DNA from: a virus
DNA: 30,962 nt
IMG/VR virus record: IMGVR_UViG_3300020196_000159
Location: 1 to 30,962 of that record
Direction: 5' to 3' (one strand)
This document shows, piece after piece, positions 14,871 to 21,057 of the stretch (position 1 is the stretch's first letter; each line of letters opens with the position of its first letter). A model generated the notes under the pieces. That model had not been told where the DNA came from. It searched no databases and saw nothing but the letters and a program-made list of their open reading frames with translations. A program made the translations under genes and the position numbers.

Positions 14871-16451
14871 GTGAAGAAAGTTTATGATAGTGGATTAAGT
14901 CTTAATTCTAAAATTTTGTCTGGTGTAAATAAATTAGCTGATGCTGTTAGTAGCACTCTTGGTCCAAAGGGACGGAATGTTATTATCCACAATAAAGGTA
15001 AAAGCCCTGTAATCACAAAAGATGGTGTAACGTGTTCTGAAGCAATAGTTTTTGAAGATGTGTTTGAAAATGTTGGAGCGCAAGTATTAAAACAGGCAAC
15101 AGCTGTAACAGCAACAGAAGCTGGCGATGGCACAACTACTGCAACTGTGTTAGCAAGGGCCATTGTTAATCAAGCGCAAAAATATATTATTGCCGGTGCT
15201 TCACCAACCGATTTAAAACGTGGCATGGAAAGTGCGGCTATCAAGATTGTGTCTAAAATCAAAGAACACAGTAAACCGGTTGCTTCATTGGAAGATATTG
15301 AACATATAGCAACTATATCTGCAAATGGTGATAACAAAATTGGCAAGCTTATATCTACAGCAGTAGATAAAGTTGGTAAAGATGGAGCTGTAACAATTGA
15401 AGAAGGAAAAAGTCTAGATACAGTATTAGATATCGTAGAAGGCTTTCAATTTGATAGCGGTTATGTGTCAACGCAATTTATAACCGATGAAAGACGTGGA
15501 GCGGTTCGTTATGAAAATGCGCTTGTCATGGTCACGGATCATAATCTATCATCTATCGATGAAATGATGCCTATTTTAGAAATAGTAGCTAGAGAAAATA
15601 AGCCATTTATTATTGTTGCCGATAACATTGAAGGCCAATTGTTAGCAGCGCTTATTCTTAATACACTTCGTGGTACAATGCGTATAGCCGCTATTAAAGC
15701 ACCAAGATATGGAGAAGAGCGCAAAAATATCCTTAGTGATTTAGCATTATCAGTAGGCGCTACATTTGTTTCCCGTGAAAGCGGTTTGGCAATAAATGAG
15801 TTAAAGCGCCAGCATTTAGGAACCGCTAAAACGGTTGAATCATTAAAAACTTGGACTACAGTTGTTGGTGGCGGTGGTAACTATGATGACGTTGAGCGCC
15901 GCATAGAAGCTCTAAAAACAGAAATTTCAAATACATCAGATATGCGAGAATGTCAGAAGATACAAGAACGCATAACCAGATTAGCCTCTGGAATCGCCAT
16001 AATCCGCGTAGGAGGCTTAACTGAAGTAGATATGGTAGAACGTAAGCACCGAATAGAGGACGCCCTAGAAGCCGTTAAGAGCGCTCAACAGGAAGGTGTA
16101 TTGCCGGGAGGTGGAACGGCATTATACAGACTATCGCGTAATTTAGATACTGAAGTGTCTACAGAAAATCAAGATGAACGCTTTGGTGTCGAAATTATTA
16201 TGAAAGCCTGCGAGGAACCAATAAGAAAACTATCAGAAAATTCAGGGCTTAAAGCTGATGTTATCCTAAACGATCTTGAAATTAGTCATAATGAATTCTG
16301 GGATGGCATGAATTTCGCTACTGGACATTATAGTGATATGGCTGGCGTGGGCATAATAGACCCAGCTAAGGTTACTCGTTGTGCTTTACAAAATGCCGTA
16401 AGCGCTGCGTCTACTTTACTCACCACCTCCCATGCTATTATAGAAATTTAG
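14871..16451 (+). CDS. groEL: GroEL-like chaperonin (Hsp60)
   Basis: 526 residues from GTG 14871, which follows AAAGGTG. An in-frame GTG at 14859 is possible but adds MWCF with no ribosome site. Equatorial motifs are intact: TLGPKGRNV, ITKDG (D51, equivalent to E. coli D52), EAGDGTTTATVLA (D86, equivalent to D87) and GLTEVDMVERKHRIEDAL (equivalent of D398), then GVLPGGGTAL. An apical domain lies between about 190 and 370. The protein ends in TTSHAIIEI, so the Gly-Gly-Met tail of host GroEL is missing. No GroES gene is visible, so it must use the host's, one encoded elsewhere, or work alone. Phage chaperonins probably fold virion proteins. Confidence 0.95.
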   Translation: MKKVYDSGLSLNSKILSGVNKLADAVSSTLGPKGRNVIIHNKGKSPVITKDGVTCSEAIVFEDVFENVGAQVLKQATAVTATEAGDGTTTATVLARAIVNQAQKYIIAGASPTDLKRGMESAAIKIVSKIKEHSKPVASLEDIEHIATISANGDNKIGKLISTAVDKVGKDGAVTIEEGKSLDTVLDIVEGFQFDSGYVSTQFITDERRGAVRYENALVMVTDHNLSSIDEMMPILEIVARENKPFIIVADNIEGQLLAALILNTLRGTMRIAAIKAPRYGEERKNILSDLALSVGATFVSRESGLAINELKRQHLGTAKTVESLKTWTTVVGGGGNYDDVERRIEALKTEISNTSDMRECQKIQERITRLASGIAIIRVGGLTEVDMVERKHRIEDALEAVKSAQQEGVLPGGGTALYRLSRNLDTEVSTENQDERFGVEIIMKACEEPIRKLSENSGLKADVILNDLEISHNEFWDGMNFATGHYSDMAGVGIIDPAKVTRCALQNAVSAASTLLTTSHAIIEI

Positions 16452-16463
16452 GACTAATTATAT

Positions 16464-16485
16464 ATGCCTGCCAATTTTCTGGCAT
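16464..16485 (+). other. small hairpin between groEL and holin-like gene
   Basis: TGCCA-ATTTTC-TGGCA (16469-16484), or alternatively ATGCC (16464-16468) with GGCAT (16481-16485), lies before the GGGAG site of the 16500 gene. No T-run follows. Weak; it may only be an intercistronic structure. Confidence 0.3.
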
Positions 16486-16499
16486 AGCGGGAGTTCGTC

Positions 16500-16829
16500 A
16501 TGGAGGAATCCAACCTTGAATACGCTGTCAGAGAATTGACAGAGGGTATTCATGAAATAAAATTGAATACTGAAAGACTTGTTGCAAAGCTGGAACAAGT
16601 TAATAATAATATAGAAAAGTTAGAGGCTAGCGTAGAAGACTTGCATACCTCTTTATCGGAACAAGATAGACGTTTAACTAAATTAGAACAATTAGTTCCA
16701 CGTAATCTTATAGAAGATGTTGCTATTTTAAAACAAAACCAATCCTCAGTAACTAAAATATTATGGTTATTAGGTGGTGGAGTTATAACGGCTTTAGGTG
16801 ACATGATGTTAAAAGCTTTAGGAAAGTAG
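16500..16829 (+). CDS. coiled-coil protein with C-terminal membrane helix (holin-like)
   Basis: 109 residues with GGGAG 7 bases before the ATG. Residues about 10-70 have heptad hydrophobics (LNTERLVAKLEQVNNNIEKL, then LHTSLSEQDRRLTKLEQL), a strong coiled coil. KILWLLGGGVITALGDMML (about 87-105) is one membrane helix at the very end. This layout resembles XhlA-type holin accessory proteins and other tail-anchored phage proteins. I see no endolysin nearby, so the lysis role is uncertain. The gene ends 31 bases before a terminator stem. Confidence 0.65.
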   Translation: MEESNLEYAVRELTEGIHEIKLNTERLVAKLEQVNNNIEKLEASVEDLHTSLSEQDRRLTKLEQLVPRNLIEDVAILKQNQSSVTKILWLLGGGVITALGDMMLKALGK

Positions 16830-16858
16830 TTTAACTGTTGCAATGTTGTGTTATAGTA

Positions 16859-16891
16859 GAGGAACGGATTGATTCCGTTCCTTTTCTTTTT
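16859..16891 (+). terminator. rho-independent terminator after 16500 gene
   Basis: GGAACGGA (16861-16868) pairs with TCCGTTCC (16874-16881) around a 5-base loop; A16860-T16882 adds a pair. TTTTCTTTTT follows (16882-16891). It is a textbook terminator of the groEL-16500 unit. A TATAGT sequence at 16852-16857 just upstream has no good -35 partner. Confidence 0.85.
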
Positions 16892-16900
16892 GGAGACAAT

Positions 16901-17212
16901 ATGAATGCTAAAATTGTTATAACTGTACCAATAGATAATATACCAGATGAAGTATCTAAAATTATGGAACGTTTAGTAGAAAGCATATCTTCTGTAAAAG
17001 AAAAGCTGTCTAATTGCACTTATAGTGATAACCATACTACGGTTATTGAAGAGATAGATAGTATTAGAAAGTCGCTTTCTCTTATTGACAATAACTTAGA
17101 AGATTGCTATAGTATTTTATTAGGATACGTAAAATACAATACAGAACAAAAAATCAAGATTATACAAGACAATTCTTCTAATACTAACAGTCAAGAAAGC
17201 AATAATGGATAA
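16901..17212 (+). CDS. hypothetical helical protein (103 aa)
   Basis: 103 residues from ATG 16901 with GGAG at 16892-16895. An in-frame ATG at 16838 would lie ahead of and read through the terminator, and is rejected. It opens with a short strand (AKIVITVPIDNI), followed by helices with heptad-like spacing (ERLVESISSVKEKL, IEEIDSIRKSLSLIDNNL) and a polar Asn/Ser tail. It overlaps the next gene by 8 bases. Unknown function. Confidence 0.65.
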   Translation: MNAKIVITVPIDNIPDEVSKIMERLVESISSVKEKLSNCTYSDNHTTVIEEIDSIRKSLSLIDNNLEDCYSILLGYVKYNTEQKIKIIQDNSSNTNSQESNNG

Positions 17213-17474
17213 TATATTTAATATAGGCGATTTAGTACATTTACCGCAAGGTACTACATTATATAGACTAATTAATAGTGATAAAAGATTTGTTTATGAT
17301 AGACCTATGCCTGCTAAGTTAGTTGATAGGCCAATTGTTGCTTTAATATTAAAGAAGTCAATATACGATTTTTATGTTGTTAGTATAAAAAATGAAGAAT
17401 ATATGGTTAAATCAGAAGAAGCCTTTATAATAAATGGAGATACTAATGTTTATAAAACTATTGGAAATTTATGA
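17205..17474 (+). CDS. small hypothetical protein (89 aa)
   Basis: 89 residues, overlapping the previous gene by 8 bases. The opening IFNIGDLVHLPQGTTLYRL and later YDFYVVSIKNEEYMV suggest a small beta-barrel of SH3 or KOW-like type, comparable in layout to the protein at 6926. No catalytic motif. It overlaps the next gene by 29 bases, which fits translational coupling. Confidence 0.65.
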   Translation: MDNIFNIGDLVHLPQGTTLYRLINSDKRFVYDRPMPAKLVDRPIVALILKKSIYDFYVVSIKNEEYMVKSEEAFIINGDTNVYKTIGNL

Positions 17475-17763
17475 AGAGATAGTAAACTATAATAAAGCCG
17501 AAGGTTTTAAAACTTTCTCCATAAGAGAAATTGCTATTAATCCTAATTTTATTACTAATTTAAAAAATGATATTTTGATAGAAAATACTATTAGAGATAA
17601 TCCTAAGTGTGCAGAAGGATTACAAAAACAACAAAAATTTACTAGATTATATTTAAATCGCGGTAGCTCTGGTCATGAAACAGTTGTTCTAGGAGATTTA
17701 GATAGTATTCTTAAATTATTGGACATGAATGCGTCTTCTGATAAAAAAGTTATAAAAGGTTAA
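17446..17763 (+). CDS. hypothetical protein (105 aa)
   Basis: 105 residues from ATG 17446, chosen over the in-frame ATG 17434 because GGAGAT lies 5 bases ahead of it. It has a helical N-terminus (KLLEIYEEIVNYNKAEGF) and later VVLGDLDSILKLLDM. No recognised domain. The stop is followed 3 bases later by an ACTATTTAT box, so this is probably the last gene of the unit starting near 16901. Confidence 0.6.
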   Translation: MFIKLLEIYEEIVNYNKAEGFKTFSIREIAINPNFITNLKNDILIENTIRDNPKCAEGLQKQQKFTRLYLNRGSSGHETVVLGDLDSILKLLDMNASSDKKVIKG

Positions 17764-17766
17764 TAT

Positions 17767-17777
17767 AACTATTTATA
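17767..17777 (+). promoter_or_regulatory. ACTATTTAT box directly before 17781 gene
   Basis: AACTATTTATA ends only 3 bases before the ATG at 17781. If this is a -10-like element, the transcript would be leaderless or start inside the gene. It is one of two copies with this very short spacing (the other is 18678-18688). Confidence 0.4.
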
Positions 17778-17780
17778 TTA

Positions 17781-18164
17781 ATGTCCAATAATTCTAAAAT
17801 ACAGTATTATACAATAACTCTCAATAAAGTTTTGAATTTATTAACAGATTCTGATAGATGCACGCGCATGTTTTCTGACACCGTTAAGAACATGGTACAG
17901 AAATATGATATAGAAAATTGGGATAGTACGCCATTATCAGATTATATGGATGCTTATTTGAATGCAAAAGTTTTAAAAGACTTTATTAGCAAAAAAATAA
18001 AAGAACCAGATGAAAAATTAGTAGAATTTGCAGCAAAAAATAAAATCGATGGCATTTTACTAACTAAAAATGAATTAACTATGTTGCAAACCTTAGTAAA
18101 TAATTTTGAAGAAACAAAAGAGTATTTACAAAAAAATTATGGTTTTTCAACAATGTTAAATTAG
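17781..18164 (+). CDS. hypothetical helical protein (127 aa)
   Basis: 127 residues, all-helical by composition, with charged segments such as SKKIKEPDEKLVEFAAKN and NNFEETKEYLQKNYGF. No membrane segment and no known motif. There is no clear Shine-Dalgarno because the ACTATTTAT box occupies that space. It ends just before the -35 of the Hsp20 promoter. Confidence 0.65.
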   Translation: MSNNSKIQYYTITLNKVLNLLTDSDRCTRMFSDTVKNMVQKYDIENWDSTPLSDYMDAYLNAKVLKDFISKKIKEPDEKLVEFAAKNKIDGILLTKNELTMLQTLVNNFEETKEYLQKNYGFSTMLN

Positions 18165-18167
18165 ATC

Positions 18168-18195
18168 TTGACATATTATTAGCTTGTTTTATTAT
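18168..18195 (+). promoter_or_regulatory. sigma-70-type promoter of hsp20 gene
   Basis: A perfect TTGACA (18168-18173), a 16-base spacer and TATTAT (18190-18195, five of six consensus) give the best bacterial promoter in the window. A start near 18202 would yield a leader of about 38 bases beginning with the weak hairpin GCTGTTGG-ACTAA-CCAGC and containing AAAGGAG. It suggests early, host-polymerase transcription of the heat-shock gene. Confidence 0.7.
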
Positions 18196-18239
18196 ATCTC
18201 TGCTGTTGGACTAACCAGCGATTATAAAGGAGAATAACT

Positions 18240-18611
18240 ATGTCTTTACACACACTTAACACTTTGATGGATGTATTCGATATCTATGCCTCGCCAGCTT
18301 TTAAACATGATCCAGCTTATTCTAAAAGCGAATATTATGTCACTGCTGGCGACAAAGAATGGACTATAGAAATTCCATTACCCGGAATGACTAAAGAAAA
18401 TCTCAAGATAGATTTTGAAGATAGCTTATTAACTGTTCAAGCGAATACAACTATTAAGTCTAAAGCAGTTCGCAATTTTAAATGCTCATGGCATATTGAT
18501 GAAGCGGTAGATGTTTCTGGCATTACAGCTAAGTTAGAAAATGGTTTATTGCTAGTAACGCTACCAAGAATTAAGCCAGCTAAAAAAAACATAGCCGTTA
18601 CGATATCTTAA
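18240..18611 (+). CDS. small heat shock protein (Hsp20/alpha-crystallin)
   Basis: 123 residues. The alpha-crystallin domain spans about 33-120: WTIEIPLPGMTKENLKIDFE, LLTVQAN, then the hallmark ENGLLLVTLPRIKPAKK, where cellular proteins read near NGVLTVTLPK. The N-terminal arm is short and the terminal IAVTIS may provide the I-x-I docking motif. It is an ATP-independent holdase that keeps unfolding proteins soluble for other chaperones. It has its own TTGACA promoter, an AAAGGAG site and a strong terminator, so it is a monocistronic unit, unusual in this compact genome. Hsp20 genes are known from T4-like cyanophages; with GroEL nearby it supports virion protein folding. Confidence 0.95.
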   Translation: MSLHTLNTLMDVFDIYASPAFKHDPAYSKSEYYVTAGDKEWTIEIPLPGMTKENLKIDFEDSLLTVQANTTIKSKAVRNFKCSWHIDEAVDVSGITAKLENGLLLVTLPRIKPAKKNIAVTIS

Positions 18612-18639
18612 ATATTAATTAATATGTAATATAATATTG

Positions 18640-18676
18640 AGGGGAGAACAAATTTGTTCTCCCCTGTTTGTTTTTT
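18640..18676 (+). terminator. rho-independent terminator after hsp20
   Basis: A perfect 13+13-base inverted repeat (18640-18665, arms AGGGGAGAACAAA and its complement) is followed by GTTTG and six T (18671-18676). Because the arms meet with no spacer, a few central A-T pairs must open to form the loop. Very strong terminator; it isolates the Hsp20 unit from the 18692 gene. Confidence 0.9.
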
Positions 18677-18677
18677 A

Positions 18678-18688
18678 TACTATTTATA
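18678..18688 (+). promoter_or_regulatory. ACTATTTAT box directly before 18692 gene
   Basis: TACTATTTATA starts right after the terminator T-run and ends 3 bases before the ATG at 18692. A terminator followed at once by this box implies that a new transcript begins here, which strengthens the promoter reading. The short spacing leaves no room for a ribosome site. Confidence 0.5.
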
Positions 18689-18691
18689 GTT

Positions 18692-19153
18692 ATGATCAAG
18701 ATTAAATTAAAAAAACCAACTGCTAAATTAGAAACGGACACTTATAAACATTTCCATCCCATGGATGGCGAAGGTGTTCCGCAAATGAATACTATGGAAG
18801 AATGTGGCTGTGATCCAGCACCAGATGAATACGGTAAATCGCAAAGCGGAGATCCAGATTTGAATGGTGATGGTGTATATAGCCCAGCGGAATTATATTA
18901 TCACTTTGATTTAAATGGCGATGGAAACGTCTTACCAGACGAATACGAGCAACATGTTAAATGGCACGCTCGCAATCCAGAAGTATTTGGAGATAGCGAT
19001 GAGCAATTATATTTGCCGGAAGAGTTTTTAAAAGAAAAGAAAGATCGCTGTTACCGTTTAGCTAAACAAAAATACGATGTCTTCCCTTCTGCTTATGCTT
19101 CTGGTTTTATTGTGCGTTGCCGTAAAGGCAAGGTTGCTAAAAAGAAAAAATAA
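18692..19153 (+). CDS. EF-hand-like protein with MIKIKLKK start and SAYASG tail
   Basis: 153 residues from ATG 18692. The in-frame ATG 18668 lies in the terminator tail and is rejected. MIKIKLKK matches the starts of the 13888 and 23348 proteins. Two canonical 12-residue calcium loops follow: DLNGDGVYSPAE (56-67) and DLNGDGNVLPDE (73-84), with acidic or amide ligands at 1, 3, 5 and 12. They are only five residues apart, closer than in a standard EF-hand pair and more like dockerin or thrombospondin-type repeats. The end RCYRLAKQKY, FPSAYASGFIVRCRKGK is a basic Cys-containing motif I recall from other large aquatic phages. Probably a calcium-binding virion protein; TAATG coupling to the next gene. 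Confidence 0.8.
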   Translation: MIKIKLKKPTAKLETDTYKHFHPMDGEGVPQMNTMEECGCDPAPDEYGKSQSGDPDLNGDGVYSPAELYYHFDLNGDGNVLPDEYEQHVKWHARNPEVFGDSDEQLYLPEEFLKEKKDRCYRLAKQKYDVFPSAYASGFIVRCRKGKVAKKKK

Positions 19154-19482
19154 TGTCTATTAAATCTTTATTAGAAAACATGATTCGGGAAATAATTCAA
19201 GAAGAATATCTTGATGTAAGCGATTTACTGGTTGAAGGTACTTTTGATAAAGAGAAAAGCAGTGGTCTACACGGTTGGTTTCAGCGTCAAGGTGGAAAAG
19301 GTAAAAGCAAAGGTTGGGTGGATTGTTCTTCTTGTAGAACTAACCCCAAGACTGGCAAAAAAACTTGTAAGTCGTGTGGTAGACAAACCGGAGAAAAAAG
19401 AAAATATCCTTCCTGTAGGCCGACACCAAGTGCTTGTTCAATGCCGGGTAAGGGAAAAAAATGGGGTAAAAAAGGTGGATAG
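19153..19482 (+). CDS. small basic Cys-rich protein with signature-like N-terminus
   Basis: 109 residues coupled to the previous gene by TAATG. The N-terminal segment SLLENMIREIIQEEYLDV fits the recurring signature shifted by a few residues (IREIIQE-EYLDV versus KQVIKE-EYQRV). It is followed by GLHGWFQRQGGKGKSKGWVD, CSSC, CKSCGR, and GEKRKYPSCRPTPSAC. C58/C61 and C72/C75 could form a zinc ribbon; C88 and C95 are extra. The GEKRKYPSCRPT block occurs, as I recall, in proteins of many phages and giant viruses as a domain of unknown function. The strongly basic tail suggests contact with packaged DNA. Its last bases overlap the start of an HNH gene. Confidence 0.8.
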   Translation: MSIKSLLENMIREIIQEEYLDVSDLLVEGTFDKEKSSGLHGWFQRQGGKGKSKGWVDCSSCRTNPKTGKKTCKSCGRQTGEKRKYPSCRPTPSACSMPGKGKKWGKKGG

Positions 19483-19972
19483 TAAAATTTGTATTGCTTG
19501 TGGACAGTCTTTTTTTAATGAAAGTAAATATTTTAGTAGGCAAAAATATTGTTCTAAAAAATGTAAACAGAAACAAACAGATATAAGAAGATCGAAAAAA
19601 GAAAATAGACTTATAAGTAGAAGAAAAATAGATTTACGCTATAGAAACAAAAATTTAGATAAAAGAAGAAAAGCTTACTCAACTTGGGCTAAAAGCAAAA
19701 GAGGAAAAATATTAAGAAGTGTTTCCTGTTCTTGTCGTCATAAAAGAGTTAAAAAACAAACTCCACCTTGGGCAGATTTAGAAGCTATTAAAAAAATTTA
19801 TTTATTATGCGAAGAAATGAATTTAAAAGAAAATATTTATCAAGTTGATCATATATATCCTTTGAATGGAAAAGAAGTTTGCGGTTTACATATAGCAGAA
19901 AATTTAACAATAATCACAGCAAAACAAAATCAACAAAAAGGTAATAAATTACCAAACCAACCGGAAAAATAA
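19475..19972 (+). CDS. HNH homing endonuclease (GTG start)
   Basis: 165 residues if started at GTG 19475, 8 bases before the end of the previous gene. The frame extends upstream to 19232 but there only shadows that gene. The N-terminus has CIACGQSFF...RQKYCSKKC, a zinc-finger-like module common in these nucleases. A basic linker (about 35-100) follows. The C-terminus YQVDHIYPLNGKEVCGLHIA, ENLTIITAKQNQQKGNK is the HNH core: Asp-His, then Asn and a terminal N/K motif as in phage homing enzymes. It borrows the end of the host gene for its translation start and ends 1 base before the next ATG, separating two probably co-transcribed genes. Confidence 0.85.
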   Translation: MDSKICIACGQSFFNESKYFSRQKYCSKKCKQKQTDIRRSKKENRLISRRKIDLRYRNKNLDKRRKAYSTWAKSKRGKILRSVSCSCRHKRVKKQTPPWADLEAIKKIYLLCEEMNLKENIYQVDHIYPLNGKEVCGLHIAENLTIITAKQNQQKGNKLPNQPEK

Positions 19973-19973
19973 A

Positions 19974-20390
19974 ATGTTAATCAATAAGACACATTTACAA
20001 AATATAATAAAAGAAAGCTTGCATGAGCATTTGATATTTGAAAGCGAACTAGGAGAGGATACTTCAATATTAGATGATGGTACGCCGGTTTGCGAAGCTT
20101 GCCTATATGAAGTAATGACTTGCGGTTGCCCAGATACTCTTGAAGAAGCAGAATATCAAGGACGTAAAGTAAGTTTAGGTAAGCCTTTTTTAACTCCCGG
20201 TGGCCCAAAAAAAAGAGCTGTTTATGTCCGTAATAAAAAAGGGAATGTCGTAAAAGTTAACTTTGGCGACAAAAAAATGAAAATTAAAAAATCAAATCCA
20301 AAACGTAGAAAGTCATTTAGAGCCAGACATAAATGTTCGCAAAAGAAAGATAGAACTACGGCTGGTTACTGGTCATGCAAGGCTTGGTAA
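19974..20390 (+). CDS. signature-bearing basic protein ending WSCKAW
   Basis: 138 residues. The N-terminus LINKTHLQNIIKESLHEHL is the recurring signature with I-K-E. VCEACLYEVMTCGCP supplies four cysteines (C40, C43, C50, C52). The C-terminal half, YQGRKVSLGKPFLTPGGPKK, RAVYVRNKKGNVVKVNFGD, KRRKSFRARHKCS and YWSCKAW, is a very basic domain I recall from many cyanophage and other aquatic phage genomes, with no assigned function. A virion, possibly DNA-contacting, protein is likely. It is squeezed between two homing endonuclease genes; the downstream one ends with a near copy of its terminus. Confidence 0.8.
   Translation: MLINKTHLQNIIKESLHEHLIFESELGEDTSILDDGTPVCEACLYEVMTCGCPDTLEEAEYQGRKVSLGKPFLTPGGPKKRAVYVRNKKGNVVKVNFGDKKMKIKKSNPKRRKSFRARHKCSQKKDRTTAGYWSCKAW
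20370..20390 (+). repeat. gene-end repeat, copy 1 (WSCKAW stop)
   Basis: The last 21 bases of the 19974 gene, TGG-TCA-TGC...TGG-TAA, encode WSCKAW and stop. Bases 21003-21023 at the end of the GIY-YIG gene are the same length, encode WSCRKW and stop, and match at 14 of 21 positions. Possibly a duplicated 3' gene end created by insertion of the nuclease gene. Confidence 0.4.
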
Positions 20391-20393
20391 AAA

Positions 20394-21023
20394 ATGTTTA
20401 TAGTATATTTGATACAAAATAAATTTACTGATAAATGTTATATTGGCTATACAAAACATTCTATTGAAAAAAGATGGAAACAACACTGTAGAAATTCAAA
20501 AAAACAAGTCAACACGCCATTTTATAATGCAATAAAAAAATATGGATTTGATTGTTGGGATAAAAAAGTTTTATTAGAATGTAATACCGCAGAAGAAGCA
20601 AAAAGTAAAGAAATAGAATTTATAGAAAAGTTTGGTTCTTATAAGAGTGGATATAATGCAACCTTGGGTGGCGATGGGAACAACGGTTTAATAATGACAG
20701 AAGAAAGTAACTTAAAAAGAAGTTTGGCCTTAAAAGGAAAACCTAAAAACTATTTAAGAATGCACGGTAAAAAACATTCCGCACAAACTATACAAAAGAT
20801 GAAAAAACCTAAAATTGATAAATCTAATTATCAAACCGAAGAATTTAAAAATTTGATGAGAAAAAAACAAGCAAAAGCTGCCAGAGAAAGAAGAGTTTTA
20901 ACAAAAGTACAATATGATGAAATTAATAAGTTAGTTAGCGACGGCATTAGCAAAAAACAAATTTCTTTATTATTGTCAATCAACTACGATATTGTAAAAA
21001 AATGGTCCTGCCGTAAATGGTAA
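20394..21023 (+). CDS. GIY-YIG homing endonuclease
   Basis: 209 residues. The catalytic domain (1-95) has VYLIQN and CYIGYT in place of GIY and YIG, KHSIEKRWKQH with the conserved Arg, FYNAIKKYGFDCW and EIEFIEKFGSYKSGYNATLG with the conserved Glu and Asn. DNA-binding NUMOD3-like segments follow (TEESNLKRSLALKGKPK, GKKHSAQTIQKMKK). A C-terminal helix-turn-helix (YDEINKLVSDGISKKQISLL) ends in WSCRKW. It starts 3 bases after the stop of the 19974 gene without a clear ribosome site. Selfish mobile gene; together with the HNH gene upstream it marks this spot as a homing hotspot. Confidence 0.92.
   Translation: MFIVYLIQNKFTDKCYIGYTKHSIEKRWKQHCRNSKKQVNTPFYNAIKKYGFDCWDKKVLLECNTAEEAKSKEIEFIEKFGSYKSGYNATLGGDGNNGLIMTEESNLKRSLALKGKPKNYLRMHGKKHSAQTIQKMKKPKIDKSNYQTEEFKNLMRKKQAKAARERRVLTKVQYDEINKLVSDGISKKQISLLLSINYDIVKKWSCRKW
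21003..21023 (+). repeat. gene-end repeat, copy 2 (WSCRKW stop)
   Basis: The last 21 bases of the GIY-YIG gene; see 20370-20390. Both copies keep the W-S-C-(K/R)-x-W-stop pattern with synonymous or conservative changes. Confidence 0.4.
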
Positions 21024-21057
21024 TAGCATTTAATTGCCATAAAGGATAAATGTTTTT

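Noticed and set aside
18197-18233. RNA thermometer at the Hsp20 start: TCTC could pair with the GAGA of the ribosome site
   Set aside because: The TCTC lies upstream of the transcription start predicted from the TTGACA/TATTAT promoter, so it would not be in the RNA from that promoter; remaining pairing is weak.
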